A stretch of DNA of 64,000 nucleotides from Pontibacterium granulatum (GTDB lineage Bacteria; Pseudomonadota; Gammaproteobacteria; Pseudomonadales; Balneatricaceae): contig NZ_JASBRH010000004.1 of NCBI RefSeq assembly GCF_029961155.1, positions 234,836 through 298,835 on the forward strand, in the 5' to 3' direction. Every line of letters starts with the position of its first letter. The first letter of the stretch is position 1. Both the position numbers and the translations under genes were made by a program. Shown here piece after piece: positions 29,966-39,237 of the stretch. The notes under the pieces are model-generated. The model was not told where the DNA came from and did not search any database. It saw only the letters and a program-made list of their open reading frames with translations.

Positions 29966-31684
29966 ATGTCTGTAGCACTGTCTCCGCCAGGATTCCTGGC
30001 TAAAAACCGCCTGGGCAAACTGGGCCTGGATCGAGGTCTGCAGATTGCAGGGGTCGTCATCGGCATCCTGTTCCTGGTTGTCACCATGGTGTTGCCGCTT
30101 TACGCGATCCTGTCGAAGAGCGTCGAGAACAAGGACGGCGACTTCGTAGGCTGGACCAACTACCTCGAGTACGCCTCCAACCCGAGCCTGCTCAACTCCA
30201 TTACCAACTCCTTCACCATCGCCATCATCACCACGGTGATCGTGATCTCACTGGCACTGATGACCGCCTATGCACTGACCCGTACCTGCATGCCATTTAA
30301 GGGTGTGGTACGTGTGCTGGTGATGGGCCCGATCTTCGCCCCTTCCCTGCTGCCGGCGATCTCATTGGTGTACCTGTTTGGTAACCAGGGCGTGTTGAAA
30401 AGCTGGCTGATGGGTGAAAGTGTGTACGGCCCGATCGGCATCGTGATCAGCCTTGCGTTCTGGTGTTTCCCGCACGCGGTAATGATCATCACCACCGCCC
30501 TGAGTAACACCGACGCACGCCTGTACGAGTCCGCCCGAGCCCTGCGCACCAGCCCGATCCGTACCTTCTTCACCGTGACCCTGCCGTCGATCAAGTACGG
30601 CTTGATCAGCGCCTCGTTTGTGGTATTCACCCTGGTCATCACCGATTTCGGTGCCCCGAAGGTGATCGGTGGTCAGTACAACGTGCTGGCGACGGATATC
30701 TACAAGCAGGTGATTGGTCAGCAGAACTTCCAGATGGGTGCGGTGGTTTCCGTGATTCTGTTTTTGCCTGCCATCCTGGCCTTCACCGTGGACCGCTGGG
30801 TTCAGCGCAAGCAGGTCTCCCTGCTGACCGCCCGCGCCGAACCGCTGGTTCCGAAGAAGAACCCACTGAAAGATAACGTGATGCTGCTGCTTTGCCTGCC
30901 GGTCATCATCACCATCATCGGCGTACTGGGTATGGCGGTATATGCGTCCCTAGTCACCTTCTGGCCCTACAACCTGGAGCTGAGCTTCAACAACTATCAG
31001 TTCGACCTGATGGACGGCGGTGGCTGGGAAGCCTATTACAACTCCCTGGAGATGGGGCTCTACACCGCCCTGTTTGGCACCGCAATCATCTTCACCAACG
31101 CCTACCTGGTCGAGAAAGTGCCGGGTATCAACGGCCTGCGTACCCTGTTGCATCTGGGCGCGATGATCCCGCTGGCTGTCCCGGGGCTGGTACTGGGTCT
31201 GGCCTACATCTTCTTCTTTAACAGCCCAAGCAACCCACTGAACAGTCTGTACGGCACCCTGGCGATTCTGGTGATCTGTACCATCGCCCACTACTATACC
31301 GTCTGCCATCTGACCGCGGTCACCGCACTGAAGCAGATCGACTCTGAGTTTGAAGCGGTATCGGCCTCGCTCAAGGTGCCGTTCTACGTAACCTTCTGGC
31401 GCGTGACGCTGCCGGTCTGTCTGCCTGCGCTGTTGGATATCTTCATCTACCTGTACGTGAACGCCATGAACACCGTATCTGCGGTGGTGTTCCTTTACTC
31501 CAGCAATACCATGCTGGCATCCGTGGCGGTGCTGAACATGGATGACGCCGGTGATATCGCACCTGCCGCAGCGATGGGGGTGTTGTTGATGTTCACCTGT
31601 ATCGGCATCAAGTTGCTGCATTGGGGAATGTCTCACCTGTTGCTGGAACGCACCCAGCGCTGGCGCAACAGGAGCGCTACTTGA
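29966..31684 (+). CDS. phnU: 2-aminoethylphosphonate ABC transporter, double-length fused permease
   Basis: A 572-residue inner-membrane protein with two tandem binding-protein-dependent permease domains, each about six TM helices. EAA-like loops are visible at ESARALRTSPIRTFFTVTLPSIKYG in the first half and FEAVSASLKVPFYVTFWRVTLPVCLPALLD in the second. It therefore supplies both transmembrane halves (PhnU and PhnV of the Salmonella system) in one chain, as in iron-type FbpB permeases and the PhnU2/TIGR03262 group. There is no clear ribosome site three bases after phnT, so translation is probably coupled. Confidence 0.88.
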   Translation: MSVALSPPGFLAKNRLGKLGLDRGLQIAGVVIGILFLVVTMVLPLYAILSKSVENKDGDFVGWTNYLEYASNPSLLNSITNSFTIAIITTVIVISLALMTAYALTRTCMPFKGVVRVLVMGPIFAPSLLPAISLVYLFGNQGVLKSWLMGESVYGPIGIVISLAFWCFPHAVMIITTALSNTDARLYESARALRTSPIRTFFTVTLPSIKYGLISASFVVFTLVITDFGAPKVIGGQYNVLATDIYKQVIGQQNFQMGAVVSVILFLPAILAFTVDRWVQRKQVSLLTARAEPLVPKKNPLKDNVMLLLCLPVIITIIGVLGMAVYASLVTFWPYNLELSFNNYQFDLMDGGGWEAYYNSLEMGLYTALFGTAIIFTNAYLVEKVPGINGLRTLLHLGAMIPLAVPGLVLGLAYIFFFNSPSNPLNSLYGTLAILVICTIAHYYTVCHLTAVTALKQIDSEFEAVSASLKVPFYVTFWRVTLPVCLPALLDIFIYLYVNAMNTVSAVVFLYSSNTMLASVAVLNMDDAGDIAPAAAMGVLLMFTCIGIKLLHWGMSHLLLERTQRWRNRSAT

Positions 31685-31782
31685 TCGCTGGATAGTTGCG
31701 GTAAAGGGTCTGGTCACTGCGTTATGACAGTTCCGCGGCCAGACCCAAGGCTTTCTTATACCACCGCAATTTACCCACAAAA

Positions 31783-31827
31783 CTGTCATATTTTTTTCTT
31801 TGAAAACTGGTATATACCAGATATAGA
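31783..31827 (+). promoter_or_regulatory. phnW promoter with Pho half-site and PhnR operator
   Basis: TTGAAA (31800-31805) and TATAGA (31822-31827) are 16 bases apart, a good sigma70 promoter. The perfect palindrome TGGTATATACCA (31808-31819) fills the spacer and is the same shape as the site before phnS, so PhnR binding there would block RNA polymerase. A perfect Pho half-site CTGTCAT lies at 31783-31789, just before the -35; its partner half-site is weak. Confidence 0.65.
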
Positions 31828-31913
31828 ATTGCATACAAATGAACGGGCAACCCCTGCTTCCTCTCGGCACCAGCAGTCGCGGCGAGGCAAGCAGAATCAA
31901 ACATGAGACAACC

Positions 31914-33035
31914 ATGGACACCAACATTGCTGAGCCTTATCTGCTGACACCGGGACCGATCACCACTTCCATCACCACCAAAGAAGCGATGCTTCACGAC
32001 TGGGGCTCCTGGGATGCGGACTTCAACGAGATTACCGCTGAAGTACGCCAACGCCTGCTGCGGATGGCCAACGCCGAAGGTACACATACCTGCGTACCGA
32101 TTCAGGGCAGTGGCTCTTTCGCGGTGGAAGCCACTCTGGGCACGCTGGTGCCACGCGATGGCAAGGTGCTGGTACTAATGAACGGGGCCTACGGCAAACG
32201 TATCGGTAAATCGCTGGATTACATGGGCCGTACCCACGTGGCGATCGACACGGGCGACTACGCACCACCGACTGCGGCAGAAGTGCACGCGGCATTGGAA
32301 GCGGATCCGTCCATCACCCACGTTGCGTTGGTGTTCTGTGAAACCAGCTCCGGCATTCTCAATCCGGTGGCGGACATTGCCGCCGTGGTGAAGGGTGCTG
32401 GCCGCAGTCTGATCATCGATGCGATGAGTGCCTTTGGCGCGCTGCCGATCAACGCTCAGTTGCTGCCATTTGATGCGCTGATCTCCGCTGCGAATAAGTG
32501 CATTGAAGGGGTTCCGGGGTTTGGCTACGCGATCATTCGCGAGGAGGTCCTGAAAGAAAGTGCTGGCAATGCGCACTCCCTGAGTCTGGACCTATACGAC
32601 CAGTGGCAGTACATGGAACGCTGTGGCCAGTGGCGCTTCACCCCACCCACCCACGTGGTCGCTTCGTTCCTGCAGGCGCTGAAGGAACACGAAGCGGAAG
32701 GTGGCGTTCAAGGCCGCCTGGCGCGTTACAGCCGCAACCGCGACCGTATGGTTGCCGGTATGCGTAAGCTGGGCTTCAAAACCTTGCTGGATGATCAGTG
32801 GCTGTCTCCAATCATCACTACATTCTTTAGCCCGACTGACGACAGCTTCGACTTCAAGGTGTTTTACGATGCCCTGAAGGCACGCGGCTTTATCATCTAT
32901 CCGGGCAAACTGACCGAAGCAGACAGTTTCCGCCTTGGTCACATCGGTCAGCTTAACGATGCACAGGTGGACGGCCTGCTGGAAGCAGTGGCCGCCGTGC
33001 TGGATGACATGCAGATCAACCTGAACGCAGGCTGA
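31914..33035 (+). CDS. phnW: 2-aminoethylphosphonate:pyruvate aminotransferase
   Basis: A 373-residue class V PLP transaminase. It begins [11 protein letters not shown], typical of PhnW; the PLP-binding Lys195 lies in [14 protein letters not shown], and [11 protein letters not shown] and [10 protein letters not shown] are further family marks. It converts 2-AEP plus pyruvate to phosphonoacetaldehyde and alanine in the cytoplasm. I chose ATG 31914, because the open frame upstream (from 31839) runs through the operator region and is not conserved-looking. phnX follows 61 bases on. Confidence 0.95.
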   Translation: MDTNIAEPYLLTPGPITTSITTKEAMLHDWGSWDADFNEITAEVRQRLLRMANAEGTHTCVPIQGSGSFAVEATLGTLVPRDGKVLVLMNGAYGKRIGKSLDYMGRTHVAIDTGDYAPPTAAEVHAALEADPSITHVALVFCETSSGILNPVADIAAVVKGAGRSLIIDAMSAFGALPINAQLLPFDALISAANKCIEGVPGFGYAIIREEVLKESAGNAHSLSLDLYDQWQYMERCGQWRFTPPTHVVASFLQALKEHEAEGGVQGRLARYSRNRDRMVAGMRKLGFKTLLDDQWLSPIITTFFSPTDDSFDFKVFYDALKARGFIIYPGKLTEADSFRLGHIGQLNDAQVDGLLEAVAAVLDDMQINLNAG

Positions 33036-33096
33036 TCACACACGGTACATAACGGGCGAACATCAACGAACTATATTGATCCAGAGAGGATAAAAA

Positions 33097-33927
33097 ATGA
33101 CTTTTGGTTATCAGCGTTTCTACACCGGTCCTGTTACCGCCGTAGTCTTCGACTGGGCAGGCACAACGATCGACTTCGGTTCTCTGGCGCCAATCAAGGC
33201 GTTCTGTGGTCTGTTCGAAGAGCACGGTGTTCCGATCACATTGGCAGAAGCACGTGCCCCAATGGGCGCGGAGAAGCGTGAGCACATCGCTGCACTGCTG
33301 GCGATGCCACGTATCCGTGAGGCCTGGATCGACGTTAAAGGTTCCGAACCCACTGAAGCCGATATCGATGCGCTGTACGACCAGTTCATCCCGGTTCAGA
33401 AAGCCGCAATCGCAGAGCGTACGACCCTGATCCCGGGGGCACGCGAGACCTTTGCTTACCTGCGCGACAACGACATCAAGATCGGTGCTAACACCGGCTA
33501 CAGCCAGGAGATGATCACCGACCTGCGCGGTCTGGCGGCGGAGCAGGGTTACCAGCCTGACTCCTACGTATGCGCCACCGACGTACCGCGCGGTCGTCCA
33601 TATCCGCACATGACGCTGAAAAACATGCTGGAGCTGGAAGTGCTGAACGTACAGTCCGTGGTGAAGGTAGACGACACCCTGACCGGTATCGAAGAGGGGC
33701 TAAATGCCGGTTGCTGGACCGTAGGTATAGCGATCTCCGGCAACGAAGTGGGCCTGGATCTGGCGGACTGGGAAGCCCTGTCTATCGAAGAACAGGAAAC
33801 GAAGCGCCAGGCAGCATACAAGCGCTTCCACCAGTCCGGTGCGCACTATGTGATTGATACGGTGGCAGACCTGCCAGCGGTGATCGAAGACATCAATGCA
33901 CGTCTGTCTGCGGGTGAGCAGCCTTAA
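33097..33927 (+). CDS. phnX: phosphonoacetaldehyde hydrolase (phosphonatase)
   Basis: A 276-residue HAD-superfamily hydrolase. The nucleophile Asp19 is in VVFDWAGTTID, the Schiff-base Lys60 in GAEKREHIAALL, and the acidic motif in VVKVDDTLTGIEEG. It splits the C-P bond of phosphonoacetaldehyde, giving acetaldehyde and phosphate, so completes the 2-AEP pathway and provides phosphate. AGAGAGGA precedes the ATG, and a strong terminator follows the stop, which closes the regulon. Confidence 0.95.
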   Translation: MTFGYQRFYTGPVTAVVFDWAGTTIDFGSLAPIKAFCGLFEEHGVPITLAEARAPMGAEKREHIAALLAMPRIREAWIDVKGSEPTEADIDALYDQFIPVQKAAIAERTTLIPGARETFAYLRDNDIKIGANTGYSQEMITDLRGLAAEQGYQPDSYVCATDVPRGRPYPHMTLKNMLELEVLNVQSVVKVDDTLTGIEEGLNAGCWTVGIAISGNEVGLDLADWEALSIEEQETKRQAAYKRFHQSGAHYVIDTVADLPAVIEDINARLSAGEQP

Positions 33928-33952
33928 GCGATTGATCGCTTCAGTACGATAT

Positions 33953-33983
33953 AAAGGGGAGCGTTTAGCTCCCCTTTCTTTTT
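33953..33983 (+). terminator. intrinsic terminator after phnX
   Basis: AAAGGGGAGC (33953-33962) pairs with GCTCCCCTTT (33968-33977), five-base loop, then CTTTTTG. A classical strong terminator. Confidence 0.9.
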
Positions 33984-34022
33984 GAGAATTTTCAGACTGC
34001 AGATCACTCGCCAGCTGCATTT

Positions 34023-34055
34023 GTAGGGCTGCCTTCAGGCTAAAGCCTGCCCTAC
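34023..34055. repeat. REP-like palindromic repeat
   Basis: GTAGGGC ... GCCCTAC with inner AGGCT/AGCCT arms and a seven-base bulge. The 17 bases AGGCTAAAGCCTGCCCT (34037-34053) recur as the reverse complement at 17427-17443. A degenerate second copy follows at about 34070-34116 (GGGCAGGCT ... AGCCTGCCC). It lies between the phnX terminator and the promoter of the next gene. Confidence 0.65.
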
Positions 34056-34215
34056 AGATAAACGAAGCAGCGGGCAGGCTGATTACCTTCGATGACGACG
34101 AGCCTGCCCAACAGATAAAACCACCCCACCTGACAAGCCAATTACGATCCTTCCACCCTTTGACCCCGGTCAAACCCTGACAGGGATTTCCCTGACGATT
34201 TATTGAACGATTTTA

Positions 34216-34244
34216 TTGTGCACTGCAAAACCCATCCGTATAAT
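34216..34244 (+). promoter_or_regulatory. sigma70-like promoter of the 77-aa gene
   Basis: TTGTGC (34216-34221), 17-base spacer, perfect TATAAT (34239-34244), 39 bases before the ATG. Confidence 0.6.
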
Positions 34245-34283
34245 ACTTAGGTCTTATTTTTCGGGAACGTCTGGAGCTGATCT

Positions 34284-34517
34284 ATGAAAAACACTGTTTA
34301 CACTGGCGTCGCTTGCGACGACCGCCGTATTGCCGCTGAACTGCAGGCAATGGGTGCTTTTGATCAGGCTCAGGCAGATGAAAAATCTGCATTGGTGAAA
34401 GCAATTGAAGCAGCCGGTGATTTCATCACTTGGATGCGCTGGAAAGGTGAAGTGGGTGTTTACGGCTGCCGTGTTGGCGCTGACTACGCGCGTCGCCTGG
34501 AAGCAATGCCAGCCTGA
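34284..34517 (+). CDS. conserved-looking small protein of unknown function
   Basis: A 77-residue soluble protein (MKNTVYTGVACDDRRIAAEL start) with no signal peptide, no TM helix and no motif I know. It has predicted helices over most of its length and a compact aromatic/Gly region, FITWMRWKGEVGVYGCRVG. The gene is a clean monocistronic unit: promoter with perfect -10, ribosome site TGGAG, and a strong terminator right after the stop. That supports a real and well-expressed gene. I cannot assign a function. Confidence 0.7.
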   Translation: MKNTVYTGVACDDRRIAAELQAMGAFDQAQADEKSALVKAIEAAGDFITWMRWKGEVGVYGCRVGADYARRLEAMPA

Positions 34518-34532
34518 GCCAGACTACTTTCA

Positions 34533-34569
34533 CTGCAGCGGGAATGATCTGTGACCCGCTGCAGGTTTT
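34533..34569 (+). terminator. intrinsic terminator after the 77-aa gene
   Basis: CTGCAGCGGG (34533-34542) pairs perfectly with CCCGCTGCAG (34555-34564), followed by GTTTT. Confidence 0.85.
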
Positions 34570-34607
34570 CTCTCCCGCCGCCGCAACCTCTTATATTTTT
34601 TCTTAGC

Positions 34608-35720
34608 TTATCGATCCGCCGTCCGCACGCAGTTACGCCCATCCTCCTTGGACTTATACACCCCCAGATCAGCCGCTTTAATCAGCATCTCCGGCCCTTC
34701 CATCGCCTCAGTGCGCGCCGATACTCCCACACTGATACTGCCGTGCCACTCGCCGTCGCCCGCTTTAACGCGCAGGCCATTGACGTTCGCACGTACCTGC
34801 TCGGCGACCCGCAGGCCGTCGTCCAGATCGGTATCCGGGCAGATAATCAGGAACTCATCACCGCCCAGCCGGGCAACGATGTCATCAGTGCGCACGGAAT
34901 CACGCAGGGTGTGCGCCAGCTCCTGCAACACCACATCACCCGCATCGTGGCCGTAGGTATCGTTGATCTGCTTAAAGCCGTCGGCATCGATCATCATGCA
35001 ACTGATCGGGCTGTGCTGGCTGTCGGCACGTAACCACTCCTGTTCGAAGGCCATCAGCGCATGACGGCGGTTCGGCAGACCGGTCAGGGCATCGGTCATT
35101 GCAATCGCTTCGAGGCGGGCATTGGCTGCGGCCAACTCGTGGGTGCGCGCTTCCACCCGTTCTTCCAGAGTACGGTTCAGTTCGGTCAGTTGACGGTTAC
35201 GTTTGGAAACTTGCTGGAATAGGCCGTTCAGCGCATGCAGCAGGGGCTCGGTGGAGGTCGCACGCTCACGCTCTTCCTGGTCAAATGCTCCTGAACCGGT
35301 GCTGCCGGCATGGATCTCAGTGATCTGGCGGGACATGGACATATCGGTACCGAGGATATGGTAGGCCAGCCAGTGGGTGAGGAACTTCAGCACCGGCTCC
35401 CCCGAAGCCAAACGATTGTCGCGCAGTTCGCTACGGATGCTCAGCACCTCCTCTATAAAGTGCTTATGGGCTTCCTTGTGCGGTTTCAGGTGGCGCGGAT
35501 CGATACCCGCCGCCTCCATAAACTGCTCCTCTTCACTGAAATGGTAGTGGGTATATTCGATCAGCTCCTGCAGCAATCCTTCCATGGCGAGGGTGGTTAC
35601 TTCGTTCTGTTCCGCCAACAGATCCCCAAACCGGTTGATGATATCCACCAGTCGGTGGTGCTGATCATCAACCTCGTGAATACCCGTTAGAAAGCTTGAG
35701 TCCCAGCGAAAAGATTCCAC
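34608..35720 (-). CDS. bacteriohemerythrin-GGDEF protein (diguanylate cyclase)
   Basis: A 370-residue cytoplasmic protein. Residues about 10-130 are a hemerythrin domain with the diiron ligands in GIHEVDDQHH, YTHYHFSEEEQFM and PHKEAHKHF, and a later WLAYHILGTD. A coiled coil (about 165-205) leads to a GGDEF domain with intact RLGGDEF. The layout suggests c-di-GMP synthesis set by oxygen or redox state, as described for Vibrio Bhr-DGC. I prefer a GTG start at 35720 (GGAG nine bases before); a TTG at 35768 gives 16 more residues without domain character. Confidence 0.85.
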   Translation of the reverse strand: MESFRWDSSFLTGIHEVDDQHHRLVDIINRFGDLLAEQNEVTTLAMEGLLQELIEYTHYHFSEEEQFMEAAGIDPRHLKPHKEAHKHFIEEVLSIRSELRDNRLASGEPVLKFLTHWLAYHILGTDMSMSRQITEIHAGSTGSGAFDQEERERATSTEPLLHALNGLFQQVSKRNRQLTELNRTLEERVEARTHELAAANARLEAIAMTDALTGLPNRRHALMAFEQEWLRADSQHSPISCMMIDADGFKQINDTYGHDAGDVVLQELAHTLRDSVRTDDIVARLGGDEFLIICPDTDLDDGLRVAEQVRANVNGLRVKAGDGEWHGSISVGVSARTEAMEGPEMLIKAADLGVYKSKEDGRNCVRTADR

Positions 35721-36088
35721 GTCTACTGCTCCATACTGCCGATACCAAACGCTGCATAGTGTGGCCAAATTTCGATCAGGTCCAGCGCTTACAAACAGTT
35801 ACCTGATGCTTATCAATACTTCCGGTTTTGAATTGCGGTACTTACGGTGACTGATAATTAACAACGGCGCCTGCGACGGGTGGTCCCCTTTGTTATACGG
35901 ATATGCTATAACGCAATGAAAGCTGAAGGATGTTAGCGGCTCGGTTAGGATAACCCTTCAATAATAACTGACAAAAGTGGTTATGGACTGGATCCTCACG
36001 CATAACGGCTTCATCCTTGAAGCAATTGTAATGACAGGCATCATTATCTACGTGGGTACCCGGATCTAGCCACACTCGAAGCCTGTTT
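35721..36088. other. intergenic region before the TonB receptor gene
   Basis: Between two divergent genes. I see an inverted repeat GTTATA-N9-TATAAC near 35894-35914 and a possible 28-codon frame (35983-36069, listed separately). No cobalamin or other riboswitch core was recognised. Confidence 0.35.
35983..36069 (+). CDS. possible 28-residue single-TM peptide upstream of the TonB receptor
   Basis: The frame MDWILTHNGFILEAIVMTGI onward (28 residues) has one hydrophobic helix and a basic C-terminal Arg, like small regulatory membrane peptides. Its stop lies 19 bases before the TonB receptor ATG. The ribosome site (AAGTGG) is poor and the frame is short, so it may be chance. Confidence 0.25.
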   Translation: MDWILTHNGFILEAIVMTGIIIYVGTRI

Positions 36089-38230
36089 ATGACGCAACCT
36101 CAGATTGGACCTGTTGTTTCTGCGCTCTTATTGGCCTGGCGTTCTGCGCGTAGTCTTGCCCCTCTAAGTGCTTTATCCCTGTTACTGGCTAACCCGTTGG
36201 CCCTGGCCGGCGAGGATATCTCCGAATTCACCGAAGCGGATCTGTTTGCCGATATCCCGGAAGTGGTCTCGGCCACGCGTCTGCCGCAACGCCTGACCGA
36301 AGCTCCCGCCTCAATCACAGTGATCGACCGGGAACAGATCGAGGCCTCCGGCGCGACCCGGATAGCGGATCTGTTTCGCCTGGTGCCCGGTATGCAGGTG
36401 TTCCACGTCACCCGAAACCAGAGTGGCGTTGCCTACCACGGTGTCAGCGACAACTTCCCCAACCGTATGGAAGTGATGATCGACGGCCGCAGTATCTACC
36501 TGCCCCTACTCTCCACCGTCGCCTGGGAAACCATCGGTCTGCAGTTGGATGACATCGATCATATCGAAGTGGTACGCGGCTCAAACGTTCCCACCCAGGG
36601 CTCCAACGCCTTTTTGGGTTCGATCAACCTCGTCACCCGCACGGCTCTCAGCGAACCGGCCAACAGCGTCAAGCTGATGTCCGGCAACCGAGGCGAAGAA
36701 CGCGGCGAACTACGTCACAACCTGATCACCGATTTTGGTCATCTGCGCATCTCGGCAGGCGCCAGCGCCAATGACGGGGGCGCGATCTACAACGAGGGCG
36801 CTGAAAACCAATACATTAACCTGAGCGCATCCTCTACCTTGGGTCTGCAGGACACCATCGATCTGCAACTGGGTGCCAGCAAAGGTGAAACCTTTATTGT
36901 GGATGCAGACCAGCTGGACAACATCGCCAGCCCCCGTGATCATAATGCCAACTACCAGTACCTGGTGTGGAATCACGCTGCCTCGGATGCGGACGAGTTT
37001 CGTCTCAGCTTTTACCACAACTACCTGAAGCTGAATGTCGATCCCATTCCGGCCAACGAATGGCTGGCAAGGGAGTTTGAAGTGGATCTGGCTACAGCCA
37101 CTGCCTATGCCAGCGCCTTTGGAGTCAGCGATGCGTTCTTTCGCCCGGACTCCGAACACGGCACCACCGAGCAGTACGATATCGAGTTGCAGCACACCCA
37201 CTACGCCAACGAATCGTTACGCTTTATAAGCGGTCTGGGTTATCGCTTTGAACAGGCCAAAAGCGACGTATTGCTGGATACCGATGCATGGATCAGCGAA
37301 GAGCGCGGCCGCATCTTTGCCAATGTGCAGTGGAACCAGACCGACCAGATGATCTGGAACCTCGGTGCAATGTACGAGGATGGCAGCATCGCCGACGGTC
37401 GGCTCTCCCCCCGTCTGGCTCTCAACTACCTGATCGATGACAGCACCAGTGTGCGTGCCGCACGCACCCGCGCCTATCGTATGCCATCGCTGTTGGAGCG
37501 CCACAACACCTACAACCTGCGTCAGGACGACGCCAACGGCAATAACATCCTGGAGCAGCAGGCGACCGCAGCGGAAGGCTTGAAGCCGGGCCAGATCGAC
37601 ACCACCGAGCTGGGCTTCTACAAGCTGGTCCCGGAACAGAACCTGCAATTTGATGCCCGCCTGTTCCACGAACAGATCACCGGCGGCATCAGCTCCGAAT
37701 TCATCGACGCCGCCCCGGACCTGATCATCAGCGATCCCTTCCTCGCCTCGCTTGAGAACGGCACTCGTATAACCAAAGGCAATGTTGAATTCTATGACGC
37801 CGCCGGCTTGGAATTTCAGGTAAAATACAAACCGCAGCCAGAAACATTGATGCTGCTAAATTACGGGCACGTAGAGGTAGACGGTCAGTACTTCAAAAAA
37901 CCGGACGATACCATCCAGCTCCACCACTACGCTCCCAAGGACACCGTATCACTGCTGATCAGCCAGCAGTTCGCCGATAAGTGGCAGGCCAGCCTGGCCT
38001 ACTACTTCATGAGCACAACACGGTGGTTTGAGGGGACCAGTGGCACCAAAGAGCGGAAGGCCTATCACCGGGCAGACCTGCAGATCAAAAAACGGTTTGC
38101 ACTGTCGAACACCACCGATGCGGAGGTAAAACTGATCGTACAAAACCTGTTGGATGAGCGGTATCAGGAGTTTTATCCCAACAACCCCTTTGATCGCCGC
38201 GCCTACGTGGAATTCAAACTGCTCTACTAA
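36089..38230 (+). CDS. TonB-dependent outer-membrane receptor
   Basis: A 713-residue receptor: signal peptide (to about 40, NPLALAGED), a plug domain from about 55 (EVVSATRLPQRLTEAPASITVIDREQIEASGA, DLFRLVPGMQV, VMIDGRSIY, IEVVRGSN) and a barrel ending in VEFKLLY with terminal aromatic residue. The layout is of the CirA/BtuB type. Just downstream, 29 and then 0 bases apart, are a periplasmic binding-protein gene and a BarA-like kinase gene, so it may import or sense the same ligand. There is no Fur box or riboswitch that I can recognise, and the substrate is unknown. Confidence 0.9.
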   Translation: MTQPQIGPVVSALLLAWRSARSLAPLSALSLLLANPLALAGEDISEFTEADLFADIPEVVSATRLPQRLTEAPASITVIDREQIEASGATRIADLFRLVPGMQVFHVTRNQSGVAYHGVSDNFPNRMEVMIDGRSIYLPLLSTVAWETIGLQLDDIDHIEVVRGSNVPTQGSNAFLGSINLVTRTALSEPANSVKLMSGNRGEERGELRHNLITDFGHLRISAGASANDGGAIYNEGAENQYINLSASSTLGLQDTIDLQLGASKGETFIVDADQLDNIASPRDHNANYQYLVWNHAASDADEFRLSFYHNYLKLNVDPIPANEWLAREFEVDLATATAYASAFGVSDAFFRPDSEHGTTEQYDIELQHTHYANESLRFISGLGYRFEQAKSDVLLDTDAWISEERGRIFANVQWNQTDQMIWNLGAMYEDGSIADGRLSPRLALNYLIDDSTSVRAARTRAYRMPSLLERHNTYNLRQDDANGNNILEQQATAAEGLKPGQIDTTELGFYKLVPEQNLQFDARLFHEQITGGISSEFIDAAPDLIISDPFLASLENGTRITKGNVEFYDAAGLEFQVKYKPQPETLMLLNYGHVEVDGQYFKKPDDTIQLHHYAPKDTVSLLISQQFADKWQASLAYYFMSTTRWFEGTSGTKERKAYHRADLQIKKRFALSNTTDAEVKLIVQNLLDERYQEFYPNNPFDRRAYVEFKLLY

Positions 38231-38259
38231 GAGCAGCTCTGTCACAACGGATTGTGTAA

Positions 38260-39237
38260 ATGGCACTTGCGCCACCCAACCCCATCAGGACAGTCAGTAT
38301 CTTGCGCCGCTTAAGCTACTCACTGCTGTTTGCCCTGACCCTGTTCATCACCGTCTCACCGGAGGCCTCCGCTCGCCCTCTGGTGGTTCTCAGCGATAGC
38401 ACCACCAGCTATCAGAAGGTGCTGAATACCCTGCGCGAAGTCAGCTCGATCGCAGTCGATCACATCACCGCTGATACTCTGGAAGCCTTCCCCGACCAAC
38501 TGCAGCAAGAAACCTACGACTACTATATCAGTGTGGGTTCCCGCGCCACCGACACCCTCCTGAAGCACCTGCCGCAGGATGCCCCGGCAGTGATCGCCAC
38601 CTTTATCCCTCGGCGTAGCTATCAATCCCTGTTGCGCGCCTACGACACACATCCGGTTGTCATCGACAAACGGATTTCAGCCATTTATCTGGATCAGCCC
38701 TATGATCGGCAGTTACGCTTGGCCCGGCTGATCAGCCCCCGCGCAGACGTGATCGGTGCCGCGTTCAGTGACCTCTCCGCTCGGGACCTGCCACTGCTGG
38801 AAGAGACACTCAACGAAACCGGACTGACTCTGGAATACCGGGTACTGGATGAGGACCAGAACCCGATCAAGCAGTTGCAACCGCTACTGGAAAAAAGCGA
38901 TATTTTCCTGACTCTGCCGGACAAGGCTGTCTTCAACCGTTCCACCGCCAAGTGGATTCTCTATATATCGTTCCGCCTGCGTGTGCCGCTGCTGGGTTTT
39001 TCGCGTAAGTACGTGGAAGCGGGTGCCGTTGCCGGTATCTATTCCAGCGCCGACCAGATCGGTCGCCAGACCGGCGAGCTGATGGCCGAGTTAAATTTAG
39101 ACAAACGTGTATTGCCACCCGCGCAATATCCGATGTATTTTTCTGTGGCCACTAATCCATCCGCAGCCAAACGGTTGCGCATCCGTATCCCTGCCAAGGC
39201 AGTACTTGAGCAGTCGCTTAAGGAGGCGGAACAGTGA
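38260..39237 (+). CDS. periplasmic ABC-type substrate-binding protein (PF04392-like), likely sensor partner
   Basis: A 325-residue secreted protein with a signal peptide (hydrophobic to about 38, SPEASARP). The fold pattern follows the 'ABC_sub_bind' family: VVLSDSTTSYQKVLNTLRE, YYISVGSRATDTLL, TFIPRRSYQSLL, IYLDQPYDRQLRLARLI and PLLGFSRKYVEAGAVAGIYSS. No transporter genes adjoin it. It sits between a TonB receptor and a hybrid histidine kinase and overlaps the latter, which points to ligand presentation to the kinase's periplasmic domain. The ligand is unknown. Confidence 0.78.
   Translation: MALAPPNPIRTVSILRRLSYSLLFALTLFITVSPEASARPLVVLSDSTTSYQKVLNTLREVSSIAVDHITADTLEAFPDQLQQETYDYYISVGSRATDTLLKHLPQDAPAVIATFIPRRSYQSLLRAYDTHPVVIDKRISAIYLDQPYDRQLRLARLISPRADVIGAAFSDLSARDLPLLEETLNETGLTLEYRVLDEDQNPIKQLQPLLEKSDIFLTLPDKAVFNRSTAKWILYISFRLRVPLLGFSRKYVEAGAVAGIYSSADQIGRQTGELMAELNLDKRVLPPAQYPMYFSVATNPSAAKRLRIRIPAKAVLEQSLKEAEQ

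Noticed and set aside
35721..36088. Cobalamin riboswitch before the TonB receptor
   Set aside because: No B12-box or matching core; the region is short and contains other repeats.
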